Below, in pieces: positions 1 to 10,894 of a DNA stretch of 64,000 bases. Position 1 is the first letter of the stretch. Each line of letters begins with the position of its first letter. The stretch spans positions 248,001 through 312,000 of the forward strand of contig NZ_BMED01000003.1 in the NCBI RefSeq assembly GCF_014636315.1. The letters are read 5' to 3'. This stretch comes from Parundibacterium terreum (GTDB taxonomy: Bacteria > Pseudomonadota > Gammaproteobacteria > Burkholderiales > Burkholderiaceae_D). The translations under genes were made by a program, and so were the position numbers. The notes below the pieces were generated by a model, which saw nothing but the letters and a program-made list of their open reading frames with translations, ran no database searches and was not told where the DNA came from.

Positions 1-262
1 TTTGGTATAAGGTTGTACTAGACAAAGAGTTGCTCTAGGATAATGCAAAAAGCACTTACTTGATACAGGGTGTTGTTGCCCGGAAACTCCTATAGCCTCA
101 GTAGTGAGGGTTTTCGGCCTTCTGTTACTTTTGTTACATATTTAAGGAGGTTTTCCGGCACTTATTTCCTACTTTCCTAGTATAAGACTGTTCTTGTGTT
201 TAGGGTAATTGTCCTTTGCCCCGGCGCACTTTCTGGAATTCTTAAACAGGAAATGTTGCGAA
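1..262. other. Intergenic edge region, no gene seen
   Basis: No credible coding region is visible on either strand. A small hairpin (CCTCA/TGAGG, 96-109) is followed by a short T run. In related bacteria the pil assembly genes often follow the corC-like gene, so this may be the start of that spacer, but nothing here proves it. Confidence 0.3.
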
Positions 263-1546
263 TTAGCTGGATTTGACGGTTTGTATTAGCTTAACCATCT
301 TGATCGCCTGATGCTGGACTTGCACCACCTCAATGATGCACCCGGGCATCTTGATGCAAATATTCGCTTCAGGGATGTCTTGTAAAATTTCCAATAGCAG
401 GCCATTCAGGGTTTTGGGCCCATCCAGAGGGAAGTCCAGTTGCAGGCGCTTATTGATGTCGCGCAAGGTTGTTGCGCCTTCCAGCATGCACTCGCCTTGC
501 TCGCTCCAGTGAAAGCTGTCGACGCCGGCATTGCCGGGTACGGAAGTAGTGAATTCGCCTATCATCTCCTCGATGATGTCTTCCAGCGTAACAAGGCCCA
601 ATACTTCTCCGTATTCATCCACGATGATGCCCAGCTTTTCGCGATTTTCCTGAAAGTACTGCAGCTGGGTAAATACGTCGGTGCCTTCAGGGATGAAGTA
701 GGGATCGCTCAACAATTCACGGAAATGCTCCGTTCTCAGGTCGTCTCCCTTGCTCAATAGTGCTGCCGCTTTGCGCACATGGAGTATGCCGATGATTTTG
801 TTGATCTCCCCTTCATACACGGGCAGCTTGTTGTGATAGCAGGTGACCAGTTGCTGTTTTATTTCCTCTACCGGCGTGGCAAGATTCAAGGCTTCCACTT
901 GAGTGCGCGGCGTCATGACATCATTGACCGAGATGCTCTCCAGATCAAACAGATTCAGCAAGATGCTTTTATGTTTTTGCTGGATGAAGTTGCCGCCTTC
1001 CAGCACGATAGAGCGCAATTCCTCAGGCGACAGGCGATGCTCGCGGGCCGCAGCACCGGTATTGATGCGCAGGATTCCCAGCAGCAGATTAACAAACAGG
1101 TTGACGAACCAGATCACCGGCTGGCCTATTGCCATCAGAGGCTTCAATATCAGGCTGGCCGGCAAAGAGATGCGTTCAGGGTAGGTTGCTCCTATTACCT
1201 TGGGGGCAATTTCGGCAAAAACGATGAGCAGGAAGGCGACGATGCCCGTGGCGATGGTGACTACCTTGTCATTGTTGCCGAAAGCCGAGATGGCAATTGA
1301 AGTCACCAAGGCGGTCACCAGCGCATTAATGACGGTATTGGCGATCAGGACTACGGAAAGCAGCTTGTTGACTCGTTCCAGCAACCATAGCGTGGTAATT
1401 GCCAGTTTGTTGTTGCGTTTGGCGAGATGGCGCAGGCGATGCCGGTTGGCCGCCATCAAGGCCGTTTCCGTCATCGAGAAAAAAGCGGATAGCAGGATCA
1501 AGCCTGCCAGACAGACGAGTTGCACCCACAAAGGAACGCTATTCAC
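263..1546 (-). CDS. CNNM/CBS-domain membrane protein, HlyC/CorC family
   Basis: 427 aa inner-membrane protein. An N-terminal CNNM (DUF21) domain with about four hydrophobic segments (residues 8-165) carries the small-residue stretch LLSAFFSMTETALMAANRHR typical of the family. A CBS pair follows (about 205-330, with the signature VDEYGEVLGLVTLEDIIEE), then a C-terminal CorC_HlyC domain. Members are linked to Mg2+/Co2+ export or resistance; the older 'hemolysin' name is misleading. The GTG start at 1544-1546 is the upstream-most in frame and no strong Shine-Dalgarno sequence precedes it, so the exact start is uncertain. The family is clear; the transported ion is not shown by the sequence. Confidence 0.9.
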   Translation of the reverse strand: MNSVPLWVQLVCLAGLILLSAFFSMTETALMAANRHRLRHLAKRNNKLAITTLWLLERVNKLLSVVLIANTVINALVTALVTSIAISAFGNNDKVVTIATGIVAFLLIVFAEIAPKVIGATYPERISLPASLILKPLMAIGQPVIWFVNLFVNLLLGILRINTGAAAREHRLSPEELRSIVLEGGNFIQQKHKSILLNLFDLESISVNDVMTPRTQVEALNLATPVEEIKQQLVTCYHNKLPVYEGEINKIIGILHVRKAAALLSKGDDLRTEHFRELLSDPYFIPEGTDVFTQLQYFQENREKLGIIVDEYGEVLGLVTLEDIIEEMIGEFTTSVPGNAGVDSFHWSEQGECMLEGATTLRDINKRLQLDFPLDGPKTLNGLLLEILQDIPEANICIKMPGCIIEVVQVQHQAIKMVKLIQTVKSS

Positions 1547-1646
1547 GATGAGTCTGAGCTAATAAGTTGAAGAAAACCGGAGTAGCCGGGAGGGGCGCTA
1601 GCTTGCAATAAAAAGGGAGATGCGTATCCGGCTCTGGCATGGCTTG

Positions 1647-2630
1647 TCAGTGGTTTCTGTCCACGGCGAAATTGCTCAAGGCCAATAGAGCTTCTTTATA
1701 CGGACTATCCGGCAGGGAGGCGACTGCAGCCGCGGCTCTGGATGCTGCCTTGTGCGCTTCTTCCTTGGTATAGTCCAGCGCTCCGGACTGCGTAATTGCC
1801 GTCAGGATCGCATTGAACTGGCTTTCATCGCCCTGTTCTATACAGGTGCGCACCAGTTCGCGTTGTTCCGGAGTACCGTTTTTCATCAAATAGATGAGAG
1901 GCAGTGTGGGTTTGCCTTCGCGCAGGTCGTCGCCGACATTCTTGCCTATGTCCGCAGCATTGCCGGAATAGTCGAGTACGTCGTCTATCAATTGGAATGC
2001 TGTGCCCAGCGAACGGCCGTATTCTGCTGCCGCTTCTATCTGTGCAGGATTGGCGCCGGCAATCAGGGCGCCTACTTGTGCTGCGGCTTCAAACAGTTTT
2101 GCTGTTTTGGAGCGGATGACTTGCAGATAGCGTTCTTCCGTTACGTCAGGATTATGCATATTCAGCAACTGCAGTACTTCGCCCTCGGCGATCACATTGG
2201 TGGCATCTGCCAGTATCTGCATGACCTGCATATTATTGATGGAAACCATCATCTGGAAGGCGCGTGAGTACAGGAAATCGCCTACCAGTACAGATGCCGC
2301 ATTGCCGAACAGCGCGTTGGCGGTCTTGCGCCCACGCCGCATTGATGACTCATCGACAACATCATCATGCAAAAGCGTTGCTGTATGGATAAATTCCACT
2401 ATCGCTGCCAGCTCGTGATGGTGAGTGCCCTTATATTGATAGGCATTCGCTACCAGCAGGACCAAAACCGGACGAATGCGCTTGCCGCCTGCGCTGATAA
2501 TATATTCTGCAATCTGGTTAACCAGAGGGACTTCGGAATGCAGCTTGGTTCTGATGACCTGGTTGACCGCGGCCATGTCGGTAGCGATCGTGTCGGAGAT
2601 GAGGTTCTGGGTAGTGGTTGTGGCAGACAA
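1647..2630 (-). CDS. ispB: Octaprenyl diphosphate synthase
   Basis: 327 aa trans-isoprenyl diphosphate synthase that elongates farnesyl diphosphate with isopentenyl diphosphate to make the ubiquinone side chain. Both aspartate-rich Mg2+-binding motifs are present: LLHDDVVDE (D89-D93) and LIDDVLDY near residue 216. GGKRIRP (about 48-54) is the substrate-binding stretch. Length and position next to the divergent rplU-rpmA genes match ispB of other proteobacteria. The start is TTG at 2628-2630, preceded by AGCAGG at suitable spacing; an internal ATG at codon 19 is the alternative. Chain length (C40) is inferred from the family and neighbourhood. Confidence 0.93.
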   Translation of the reverse strand: MSATTTTQNLISDTIATDMAAVNQVIRTKLHSEVPLVNQIAEYIISAGGKRIRPVLVLLVANAYQYKGTHHHELAAIVEFIHTATLLHDDVVDESSMRRGRKTANALFGNAASVLVGDFLYSRAFQMMVSINNMQVMQILADATNVIAEGEVLQLLNMHNPDVTEERYLQVIRSKTAKLFEAAAQVGALIAGANPAQIEAAAEYGRSLGTAFQLIDDVLDYSGNAADIGKNVGDDLREGKPTLPLIYLMKNGTPEQRELVRTCIEQGDESQFNAILTAITQSGALDYTKEEAHKAASRAAAAVASLPDSPYKEALLALSNFAVDRNH

Positions 2631-2816
2631 AGTGGTACCTGCTAAAAATGCGTGATCGATAAAGCAAATCGAAAAGAATAGCGAGATTATACGATGCCCG
2701 TGGCGTTGACGTGCGCTTCAGGCATCAATAGCGCCCTTGGCCCAGGTTTGAAACACATGGCAAAAAACAAATCTTGACTAAACGACAGAAAGCCAATCTA
2801 AATTTGCAGATTGTTT

Positions 2817-2845
2817 TTGACGGAAAAGCTAAGTCTATGTATAAT
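2817..2845 (+). promoter_or_regulatory. Sigma-70 promoter of rplU-rpmA
   Basis: TTGACG (2817-2822), a 17-bp spacer and a perfect TATAAT (2840-2845) lie about 75 bp before the rplU start. This is the best housekeeping-type promoter seen in the window. Confidence 0.8.
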
Positions 2846-2921
2846 TGGAGGTTTTCCCGATTTAAGTAGCATTTTTGGGTCTGGAAGAAAAATCCTTTTT
2901 TATAATTTGATGAGGTTTCAC

Positions 2922-3233
2922 ATGTACGCGGTCATAAAAACCGGTGGCAAACAATATAAAGTTGTCGCTGGTGAAAAACTTAAAATAGAACAGATACCTG
3001 CAGACATTGGCTCCGAAATCACCATTGATCAAGTGCTCGCTTTGGGCGCTGGTGACACCATTAAGTTTGGTGCTCCTTTGGTCTCCGGTGCTACGGTGCA
3101 GGCTACGGTATTGTCACAAGGTCGTCACGACAAAGTAAGAATTTTCAAGATGCGTCGTCGTAAGCATTACCAGAAGCGTCAAGGCCATCGCCAAAATTAC
3201 ACTGAAATACAAATCGTTTCGATCAACGGCTAA
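2922..3233 (+). CDS. rplU: 50S ribosomal protein L21
   Basis: 103 aa, the usual L21 length. The start ATG at 2922 gives [20 protein letters not shown], the conserved L21 N-terminus; a longer in-frame reading from 2811 has no family support. The basic C-terminal loop with [16 protein letters not shown] binds 23S rRNA. A GAGG element precedes the start. It is followed 44 bp later by rpmA, the near-universal L21-L27 pair, and is driven by the promoter at 2817-2845. Confidence 0.98.
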   Translation: MYAVIKTGGKQYKVVAGEKLKIEQIPADIGSEITIDQVLALGAGDTIKFGAPLVSGATVQATVLSQGRHDKVRIFKMRRRKHYQKRQGHRQNYTEIQIVSING

Positions 3234-3277
3234 GCCGTTATTGTTAAAGTCTGAATAGTAGATACAAGGAGCTTTAA

Positions 3278-3547
3278 ATGGCACACAAAAAAGGCGGCGG
3301 CACCACGCGCAACGGCCGTGACTCAGAGTCAAAACGACTTGGCGTTAAAGTTTACGGCGGCCAGGCTATCAATGCAGGCGGCATCATCATTCGTCAACGC
3401 GGCACACGCGTACACGCTGGTGAAAATGTCGGCATGGGCAAGGATCACACTTTGTTCGCACTGGTTGACGGTAAAGTAAAATTCGCAATTAAAGGTGCTT
3501 CTCAGCACCAATACGCGATCGTAGAAGCTGTTCAAGAAGCTGCTTAA
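3278..3547 (+). CDS. rpmA: 50S ribosomal protein L27
   Basis: 89 aa, family length. Begins [20 protein letters not shown], the flexible N-terminal tail that reaches toward the peptidyl-transferase centre. A good AAGGAG ribosome-binding site ends 7 nt before ATG 3278. Second gene of the rplU-rpmA unit and followed by a rho-independent terminator at 3603-3630. Confidence 0.98.
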   Translation: MAHKKGGGTTRNGRDSESKRLGVKVYGGQAINAGGIIIRQRGTRVHAGENVGMGKDHTLFALVDGKVKFAIKGASQHQYAIVEAVQEAA

Positions 3548-3602
3548 GCAAGCAGCCGCTACGGAAGGCTTTACAAGATAAGGCGTAAGCCTTGTTCAAT
3601 AG

Positions 3603-3630
3603 AGGCTCTGCCATTGGTAGAGCCTTTTTA
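3603..3630 (+). terminator. Rho-independent terminator after rpmA
   Basis: Perfect 7-bp stem AGGCTCT/AGAGCCT (3603-3609 and 3619-3625) with a 9-nt loop and a run of five T. It separates rplU-rpmA from obgE. Confidence 0.85.
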
Positions 3631-3691
3631 GTTTCAAGAGTCTCTTTATAAATCTGGTTTACCGGCCATATAGGCTGGAGCGGATTTATCG

Positions 3692-3747
3692 GAACTTATT
3701 TCATAAATGGCAGCGTGCAGCCTGGGTGCCATTCATGAAACGAGTTC
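3692..3747 (+). repeat. Long imperfect inverted repeat in the obgE leader
   Basis: Arms 3692-3712 and 3727-3747 pair over 21 positions with 18 Watson-Crick pairs, one G-T and two mismatches, around a 14-nt loop. The element ends 13 nt before the obgE ribosome-binding site and has no T run, so it is not an ordinary terminator. It could be a regulatory leader hairpin or a single copy of a dispersed palindromic repeat. Confidence 0.7.
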
Positions 3748-3761
3748 TAAGCTCTTTTTAG

Positions 3762-4880
<1,119 letters not shown>

Positions 4881-5175
4881 TAGTTTCAGACATCCTCGGC
4901 GGCAATGCCTGCTCACCTACCGGTGACACAGGTATCGCTGCCGAAGGCAGTACCCGTAATATCCATCGCGGCAGCCTTACCATGGCAGCCCGGCAAATAC
5001 AGCGCATTATCCTTGTGCTGGCATCATAATCAAGCTCATCTCCGATATATTGGCCCAAGCGCATTTTATTCGGCATGATCGCGTTTACACTAGCTTAAAT
5101 ACGCTAGCTTAAAAATTACAGGCTTCGGCCCGCCCAATTCATACGCAACTTCGCAAGCAGGACTTCATATTTTCT
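4881..5175 (+). other. obgE-proB spacer
   Basis: No gene seen. The first part can fold into nested short helices (CCTG/CAGG around CACC/GGTG, about 4907-4938) but has no T run. A direct repeat CTAGCTTAAA occurs at 5090-5099 and 5104-5113, where the proB promoter would be expected. No clear sigma-70 boxes were found. Confidence 0.3.
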
Positions 5176-6294
5176 ATGCATTCTGTCATCCAACAAGCCA
5201 AACGGCTGATCATCAAAGTAGGCTCTTCGCTGGTAACCAATGACGGCAAGGGCCTGGACCAGGCCGCGATACAAAAATGGGCTGCTCAGATAGCGCAGTT
5301 GCGCGCGCTGGGCAAGGAGGTTGTGCTGGTCAGTTCAGGGGCCATTGCCGAAGGGCGGCAAAGGCTGGGTTTTGACAAGCGGCCTACCGGCATCCATGAG
5401 CTGCAGGCTTGCGCCGCAGTAGGACAGATGGGGCTGGCGCAAATCTATGAAACCAGTTTTCGCGCACATGGGCTGGGGACGGCGCAAATTCTACTGACGC
5501 ATGCCGATCTGGCCGACCGCGAACGCTACCTGAATGCACGTTCGACACTGTTTACCCTGCTGCGTTTTGGCATCGTCCCCATCATTAATGAAAACGATAC
5601 GGTCGTTACCGATGAAATCAAGTTCGGCGACAACGATACCCTGGGCGCGCTAGTGGCCAACCTGATCGAGGGCGATGCGCTGATCATCCTGACAGACCAG
5701 CGCGGCTTGTATACCGCCGATCCGCGCAAGAATCCCGACGCACAATTCGTGCATGAGGCCAGGGCGGGCGATCCGGCGCTGGAGGCGATGGCGGGCGGCG
5801 CCGGTTCCAGCCTGGGTAGCGGCGGCATGTTGACCAAGATACTGGCAGCCAAGCGCGGCGCCAAATCCGGCACGCATACCGTGATCGCATGGGGGCGGGA
5901 AGACAATGTGCTGGTCAGGCTGGCCCATGGCGAGGCGATAGGCACGCAGCTTGTATCAGAGATGGCGCCACTGGCGGCGCGCAAGCAATGGATGGTGGAT
6001 CACCTGCAAACGGCAGGGCAACTGGTGCTGGATGCCGGCGCCGTGCAAAAATTGACTGCCGAAGGAAAATCACTGCTGCCGATAGGTGTGCTGGAAGTGA
6101 AAGGCGATTTTGGCCGCGGCGAAGTTGTCACCTGTTATAACGAGGCCGGTATCGCCATCGCCCGGGGCCTGAGCAATTATGCCGGGGCCGAGGCGCGCCG
6201 CATCAAGCGCCGGCCATCCTCGGAAATAGAATCCATCCTGGGATTTGTTGAAGAACCCGAACTGATTCACAGGGATAATCTGGTTTTGTTGTAG
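5176..6294 (+). CDS. proB: Glutamate 5-kinase
   Basis: 372 aa. Phosphorylates L-glutamate to gamma-glutamyl phosphate, the first and feedback-controlled step of proline synthesis. An amino-acid kinase domain (residues 1-255) carries the phosphate loop [21 protein letters not shown], the glutamate/nucleotide segment [18 protein letters not shown], and [15 protein letters not shown]-terminal PUA domain (about 278-355) is typical of full-length ProB. Gene order obgE-proB is common in Burkholderiales. It ends before the terminator at 6315-6343. Confidence 0.96.
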   Translation: MHSVIQQAKRLIIKVGSSLVTNDGKGLDQAAIQKWAAQIAQLRALGKEVVLVSSGAIAEGRQRLGFDKRPTGIHELQACAAVGQMGLAQIYETSFRAHGLGTAQILLTHADLADRERYLNARSTLFTLLRFGIVPIINENDTVVTDEIKFGDNDTLGALVANLIEGDALIILTDQRGLYTADPRKNPDAQFVHEARAGDPALEAMAGGAGSSLGSGGMLTKILAAKRGAKSGTHTVIAWGREDNVLVRLAHGEAIGTQLVSEMAPLAARKQWMVDHLQTAGQLVLDAGAVQKLTAEGKSLLPIGVLEVKGDFGRGEVVTCYNEAGIAIARGLSNYAGAEARRIKRRPSSEIESILGFVEEPELIHRDNLVLL

Positions 6295-6314
6295 AGCTGC
6301 TCTTGCCGAATTGT

Positions 6315-6343
6315 AAAAAAGCCTCCTGAACGGAGGCTTTTTT
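6315..6343 (+). terminator. Bidirectional terminator between proB and the CNP1-like gene
   Basis: Twelve-bp perfect stem (6315-6326 with 6332-6343; core GCCTCC/GGAGGC) and a 5-nt loop. The A run and T run make it work in both directions, as expected between converging genes. Confidence 0.9.
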
Positions 6344-6367
6344 CTTTGAATTCCTAGTCTGCGGCTG

Positions 6368-6886
6368 TCAGTAATTCTTAATCACAGGCTGATTTTTCTT
6401 GATTCGCTCGATGATGGCCGGTGCCCTGCCGGCCACTGTCGTGCCTTCGCAAAAATAATCGACTGCCAGATTAGTGTGTTGCTTGTTGGCACCCAGGCTG
6501 GAAATCGGCGTCCATTCGTTGCGCCGCGAGCGCGACCAGGTGCCGTCAGGGCGTCCGAATGCATACAGCTTTTTCTCGAAAGATTCGCAGCGTATCGCTT
6601 CGTAGCTGATATTCCTGGCGCCGCCACGGCTGACCGATACCAGCGTGTAGCGTATGGTATTGTCGCTTGCGACGATGATGGATTTGATATCGATAGCGAA
6701 AGACTGGGTTCCGCTATCGTAAAACGGCACCAGGTTTTCCGTTTTGGGCGCTTCCGGCAATTGCGCTGCCACTTCCTTCCAGTCTTTTTCTATTTCATCC
6801 TCATCCCCCAATTGCTGGGCTGATGCAGTCACGCTAAAGAGACTAGCCGCTATCAGGGCAGATACGTACAGGGTTTTTTTCAACAT
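6368..6886 (-). CDS. CNP1-like family secreted protein
   Basis: 172 aa. A Sec signal peptide is clear (MLKKTLYVSALIAASLFSVTASA, cut after about residue 23), giving a periplasmic or surface protein of about 149 aa. The rest matches my memory of the CNP1-like family found beside proB/rppH in Burkholderiales, with the tryptophan-bearing GTWSRSRRNEWTPIS stretch. No catalytic motif is visible and its role is unknown. It starts 6 bp after the rppH stop, so the two are probably co-transcribed; its ribosome-binding site is weak, suggesting translational coupling. Confidence 0.75.
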   Translation of the reverse strand: MLKKTLYVSALIAASLFSVTASAQQLGDEDEIEKDWKEVAAQLPEAPKTENLVPFYDSGTQSFAIDIKSIIVASDNTIRYTLVSVSRGGARNISYEAIRCESFEKKLYAFGRPDGTWSRSRRNEWTPISSLGANKQHTNLAVDYFCEGTTVAGRAPAIIERIKKNQPVIKNY

Positions 6887-6892
6887 AAATTA

Positions 6893-7522
6893 TTACTTTG
6901 CGTTTTTTATATCGGACGTATTGTCAGCCGGAGCCGGCTGAGCGGATACGGTCGGTAATTGCTGCGATTCTTTTGTGTCGTCGCAGGGCTGGGCCTGGTG
7001 CTGCTGGCGCAGGTAGCGGCTGGTCTGGCGCGATGCGCTGCCATGGTCGGAGCGGTTCAGGAAGCGCGATAACTCCTGCAGCGCCAATTGATACACACCA
7101 CGTTTGAATTCAATCACGACATCCAGCGGCACCCAGTATTCATGCCAGCGCCAGGCGTCAAACTCGGGGTGGCTGCTGGCGCGCAGATTGACATCGCAAT
7201 CGCGGCCCACCATGCGTAGCAGAAACCAGATTTGTTTTTGCCCACGATAATGCCCACGGATTTCGCGTTTGATGAAATGATCGGGGACTTCATAGCGCAG
7301 CCAGTCGCGGGTGCGACCGATGACTTTGACGTGTTCTGGCCGCAAACCGGTTTCTTCTTCCAGTTCGCGGTACATCGCCTGTTCAGGAGATTCGCCGTAC
7401 TTGATCCCTCCCTGCGGGAATTGCCAGGAATGTTCACGTACGCGCTTACCCCACCAGACCTCATTGTTGGCGTTAAGCAATATAATGCCTACGTTAGGCC
7501 GAAAGCCTTCACGATCTAGCAT
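6893..7522 (-). CDS. rppH: RNA pyrophosphohydrolase (Nudix)
   Basis: 209 aa. Removes pyrophosphate from the 5' triphosphate end of mRNA and so opens it to RNase E decay. The Nudix box [20 protein letters not shown] begins near residue 38 and has all expected glutamates; [21 protein letters not shown] is the family N-terminus. ATG 7522 (MLDREGF) is chosen over an in-frame TTG at 7534 because GAGG lies 6 nt upstream. The tail after residue 165 is longer than in E. coli RppH and is Gln/Ser/Pro-rich and probably unstructured. Divergent from proS. Confidence 0.93.
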   Translation of the reverse strand: MLDREGFRPNVGIILLNANNEVWWGKRVREHSWQFPQGGIKYGESPEQAMYRELEEETGLRPEHVKVIGRTRDWLRYEVPDHFIKREIRGHYRGQKQIWFLLRMVGRDCDVNLRASSHPEFDAWRWHEYWVPLDVVIEFKRGVYQLALQELSRFLNRSDHGSASRQTSRYLRQQHQAQPCDDTKESQQLPTVSAQPAPADNTSDIKNAK

Positions 7523-7740
7523 GTTCAACCTCAAAACTTTCTGTGGCTAAACGGCTTTCCCTGAGGATGTGAGGGCGACGCTGCGCTTATAAATAGGGTG
7601 CTTTTCTTCTGTTCGGCACGTTATTCAATAGATAAAACGCAGTTTCCGTCATCAAATATGCAAAGAGTGGGCGCATTAGCCAGCTAATCCTTTAAAATTG
7701 GGTTGATTATAACCCTCAATTTTTGAAAAGAATCATTGTC

Positions 7741-9477
7741 ATGCGCGCTACACGATTTTTTATTTCTACTTTAAAAGAAGCACCTGCCGATGCCGAAATC
7801 GTCAGCCACAAGCTGATGATGCGTGCCGGGATGATCAAGCGTTTGGGTTCGGGTATCTATAACTACATGCCCATGGGCTTGCGCGTGATACGCAAAGTAG
7901 AAAATATTGTCCGTGAAGAAATGAATCGCGCCGGCGCAATAGAAATGCTGATGCCTATCGTACAGCCGGCTGAGCTGTGGCAAGAAACCGGCCGCTGGGA
8001 CAAGATGGGCCCGGAATTGATGCGCGTGAAAGACAGGCATGGCCGCGACTATATTATCCAGCCGACCTCGGAAGAGGCGATTACCGATATCGTGCGCGCG
8101 GATATCAAGTCTTATCGTCAGTTGCCTATCAATTTTTATCATATCCAGACCAAGTTCCGCGATGAGCGCCGTCCGCGTTTCGGCTTGATGCGCGGCCGTG
8201 AATTCACGATGAAGGATGCCTATTCTTTCGACCGTGACCTGGCCGGCATGCAGCAGTCCTATCAGGTGATGTACGACGCCTATGTCCGTATCTTCAATCG
8301 TTTCGGCCTGCAGTTCCGCGCCGTGGCAGCGGACAATGGCGCGATTGGCGGATCCGGCTCGCATGAGTTCCATGTGATCGCCGAAACCGGTGAAGATGCG
8401 CTGGTCTATTGCCCAAGCTCCGATTACGCGGCCAATATGGAAGCCGCGGAAGCACTGCCGCTGGCCGATGAGCGTGCTCCTGCGCAGGCGGCGCTGCAAA
8501 AAACTGCTACTCCAGGCAAGGCGAAATGCGAAGACGTTGCGGAATTTCTTGGCCTGCCGCTGCAGCAGACAGTCAAGTCCCTGGTTCTGGCAGTAGAGAC
8601 TGAAGAGAAAGAAAAAGTCAGCAAACAGATCTGGCTGTTGCTGCTGCGCGGCGATCACGAGTTGAATGAGGTGAAAGCTGCCAAGGTTCCCGGCCTGGCC
8701 AACTACCGCTTTGCGACCGAAGCAGAAATTATCGAAACCTTTGGCACGCCGCCGGGCTACCTGGGTCCTATCAATACCAAGCTGCCGGTCAAGATTGTGG
8801 CCGATCGTACCGTGGCCCTGATGAGCGATTTCGTCTGCGGTGCCAATGAAGCCGATTTCCACTTCACCGGCGCCAACTGGGGCCGTGACATCCCGGAACC
8901 GCTGGTGGCTGACTTGCGCAATGTTGTCGCCGGCGATCCTTCGCCGGATGGCAAGGGCGTGCTGGCGATACAGCGCGGCATCGAGGTTGGGCACGTATTC
9001 CAGCTCGGCACCCGCTATTCGCAGGATATGAAAGCGACCTTCCTGGACGAGAACGGCAAACCGCAATTGATGCAGATGGGCTGCTACGGCATAGGCGTTA
9101 CCCGTATCCTGGGTGCGGCGATAGAACAAAACTTTGACGACAAGGGCATCATCTGGCCTACCGCCATTGCGCCGTTTGAAGTGGTGATCTGTCCTATGGG
9201 CATGGACCGCAGCGAAGCCGTGAAAGCCGAGACTGAGAAACTGTATGAGTCCCTGCTGGCTGCCGGTGTTGACGTCATCCTGGATGACCGCGGCGAACGG
9301 CCTGGTGCGATGTTTGCAGACTGGGAGTTGATTGGTGTACCGCATCGCATCGTGATCGGCGACCGTGGCCTGAAAGAAGGCAATCTGGAGTATCTGGGCC
9401 GCCGCGATGCCGCTGCCAGCAATATACCGGTACAAGAAATGCAGGCCTTCATTCTCCAGAAACTGCAAGGGAAGTAG
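7741..9477 (+). CDS. proS: Prolyl-tRNA synthetase, bacterial type
   Basis: 578 aa class II synthetase charging tRNA-Pro. Motif 2 region [20 protein letters not shown] and motif 3 [14 protein letters not shown] are intact. The inserted YbaK-like editing domain, which clears mischarged Ala-tRNA-Pro, lies between them (about 225-405), and an anticodon-binding domain ends the protein. ATG 7741 ([19 protein letters not shown]) fits the family; an in-frame TTG at 7723 would add six residues. No strong Shine-Dalgarno is visible. The next gene starts 3 bp downstream. Confidence 0.97.
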   Translation: MRATRFFISTLKEAPADAEIVSHKLMMRAGMIKRLGSGIYNYMPMGLRVIRKVENIVREEMNRAGAIEMLMPIVQPAELWQETGRWDKMGPELMRVKDRHGRDYIIQPTSEEAITDIVRADIKSYRQLPINFYHIQTKFRDERRPRFGLMRGREFTMKDAYSFDRDLAGMQQSYQVMYDAYVRIFNRFGLQFRAVAADNGAIGGSGSHEFHVIAETGEDALVYCPSSDYAANMEAAEALPLADERAPAQAALQKTATPGKAKCEDVAEFLGLPLQQTVKSLVLAVETEEKEKVSKQIWLLLLRGDHELNEVKAAKVPGLANYRFATEAEIIETFGTPPGYLGPINTKLPVKIVADRTVALMSDFVCGANEADFHFTGANWGRDIPEPLVADLRNVVAGDPSPDGKGVLAIQRGIEVGHVFQLGTRYSQDMKATFLDENGKPQLMQMGCYGIGVTRILGAAIEQNFDDKGIIWPTAIAPFEVVICPMGMDRSEAVKAETEKLYESLLAAGVDVILDDRGERPGAMFADWELIGVPHRIVIGDRGLKEGNLEYLGRRDAAASNIPVQEMQAFILQKLQGK

Positions 9478-9479
9478 TA

Positions 9480-10112
9480 TTGTTGCATTTCTCAAGTAGG
9501 CGCTTGCAGGCTTCAGCCCTGCATCTGCTGCTGGCCGCCGCGCTCGGCGCCATCAGCAGTACTGCAATTGCCGGTAATCAGAAAGAAGAAGCAATGGCAG
9601 ATGCGGTACGCGTCGCGCTGGCGAAAGCCGTCAGCGAGTCGCGTCCGCCGCGTGTCAGCTTTCCAGACATTGATGAACGGATCAAATATCTGCAGTGGCT
9701 GGGTGAGATGTCCAGCCGTTTGAAAAAACGCCTGCCGGATAACCAGACGCGCCTGGAATTCCTGGAGACAGTCTGGTATGAATCCAAGAGGGCAGGGCTG
9801 GAACCGGCCCTGGTGCTGGGCCTGATACAGGTGGAATCGGCGTTCCGCAAATATGCGACGTCGGTAGTCGGCGCACGCGGTTATATGCAGGTGATGCCAT
9901 TCTGGTCGCGCGTGATAGGCGACAATGACGCAAAAAAACTGTTCGCGATGCAGACCAATCTGCGCTATGGCTGTGCAATCCTGCGCATGTATATCGATAT
10001 GGAAGGCGGTAATCTGTATCTGGCGCTGGGAAGATATAACGGCAGCCGCGGCCAGCCGGAATATCCGAATGCAGTGCTGGCGGCTTGGAAGCGCTGGGAA
10101 TATAAAGCCTAG
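9480..10112 (+). CDS. Lytic transglycosylase, SLT domain
   Basis: 210 aa exported protein. A signal peptide spans about residues 1-31 (ends SSTAIAG). The SLT/goose-lysozyme-like catalytic domain starts at LVLGLIQVESAFRKYATS, where the glutamate of VES is the expected acid catalyst, followed by GARGYMQVMPFW and LRYGCAILRMY and ending with ALGRYNGSRGQPEYP. It cleaves peptidoglycan between MurNAc and GlcNAc to leave 1,6-anhydroMurNAc. TTG start codons at 9480 or 9483 are the only options; GGGAAG in the proS 3' end serves as ribosome-binding site, so it is coupled to proS. Confidence 0.9.
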   Translation: MLHFSSRRLQASALHLLLAAALGAISSTAIAGNQKEEAMADAVRVALAKAVSESRPPRVSFPDIDERIKYLQWLGEMSSRLKKRLPDNQTRLEFLETVWYESKRAGLEPALVLGLIQVESAFRKYATSVVGARGYMQVMPFWSRVIGDNDAKKLFAMQTNLRYGCAILRMYIDMEGGNLYLALGRYNGSRGQPEYPNAVLAAWKRWEYKA

Positions 10113-10145
10113 AGAGTCCCGGTCTCAAGCTTCCTGAAGAGTAAA

Positions 10146-10180
10146 AACAAAAAAGCCCGCGCGATGCGGGCTTTTTTGTT
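10146..10180 (+). terminator. Bidirectional terminator
   Basis: Perfect 15-bp stem (10146-10160 with 10166-10180), 5-nt loop, T run on both strands. It ends the proS-transglycosylase unit and the converging SWIB gene. A second small hairpin (ATTGGGA/TCCCAAT, 10185-10204) lies beside it. Confidence 0.93.
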
Positions 10181-10242
10181 TGGGATTGGGATGATGGTCC
10201 CAATAAGTCTCCCAACGAAACTGCGGTACCGCCTGCTGTTGC

Positions 10243-10638
10243 TTAGGACAGGTGGCCGGAAATCAGCTTGGTCATTTCAAACATAGAGACTTGTTTCTTG
10301 CCGTCAAAAACAGCTTTCAACTTGTCATCAGCATTGATGTTGCGTTTGTTCGCTTCATCTTGCAGCTTGTGCTTCTTGATGTATTCCCATACTTTTTTGG
10401 TGACTTCTGTACGCGGGATTGGTGTTGCACCGATCACTGCTGCCAGAGTAGGGGAAATTGTCATTGGCTTCATGAACGCGGCGTTTGGCTTGCGTGCTGC
10501 GGCAGGTTTCGCTGCTGCTTTGGCTGCTGGTTTTGCTGCGGCTTTTTTAGGAGCTGCTGCTTTAGCTGGAGCCGCTTTCGCTGCCGGTTTTTTCGCAGCG
10601 GGCTTTTTTGCCTCTGGTGGTTTTGGTGCTGTTGCCAT
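10243..10638 (-). CDS. SWIB/MDM2-domain protein with Lys/Ala/Pro-rich tail
   Basis: 131 aa. Residues 1-50 are a low-complexity AAKPAAK-type tail resembling histone H1; residues about 53-131 form a SWIB domain (MTISPTLAAVIGATPIPRTE to MFEMTKLISGHLS). Bacterial SWIB proteins are known in chlamydiae and Burkholderiales and are thought to be DNA-associated; their role is not settled. GGAGG lies 7 nt before the ATG, a strong site. The N-terminal tail is nearly the same as that of the H1-like protein at 28797-29666, suggesting a shared origin or shared DNA-binding tail. Monocistronic, between two terminators. Confidence 0.9.
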   Translation of the reverse strand: MATAPKPPEAKKPAAKKPAAKAAPAKAAAPKKAAAKPAAKAAAKPAAARKPNAAFMKPMTISPTLAAVIGATPIPRTEVTKKVWEYIKKHKLQDEANKRNINADDKLKAVFDGKKQVSMFEMTKLISGHLS

Positions 10639-10843
10639 CTGTAAGCCTCCTTCACAAATATCGTGGAAAATGCGTCATTTCACGCATCGCTAATAGTGGT
10701 GGGGTTTTCCGGGCTATGCAAGTGTTTTTTGCTGCTTTTTGCTGAAAATGTATCCTATAGCACAGCCAGCAGCGACGGCGAGCGTAAAAAAGCTGATGAA
10801 GGGTGTTTACCGGAGGGGTTTCAGAGGGGAAAACGAAGAAAAA

Positions 10844-10867
10844 AACGGCGCCTGATCCGGCGCCGTT
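10844..10867 (-). terminator. Terminator of ffh
   Basis: Nine-bp stem AACGGCGCC/GGCGCCGTT with a 6-nt loop. Read on the minus strand it is followed by TTTTTC, directly after the ffh stop. Confidence 0.85.
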
Positions 10868-10894
10868 ATATCAAAACGAGTAAAAAAGCGGGGT

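Noticed and set aside
7771-9495. 574-codon open frame antisense to proS
   Set aside because: Same reason: mirror of a long biased gene, no domain and no ribosome-binding site.
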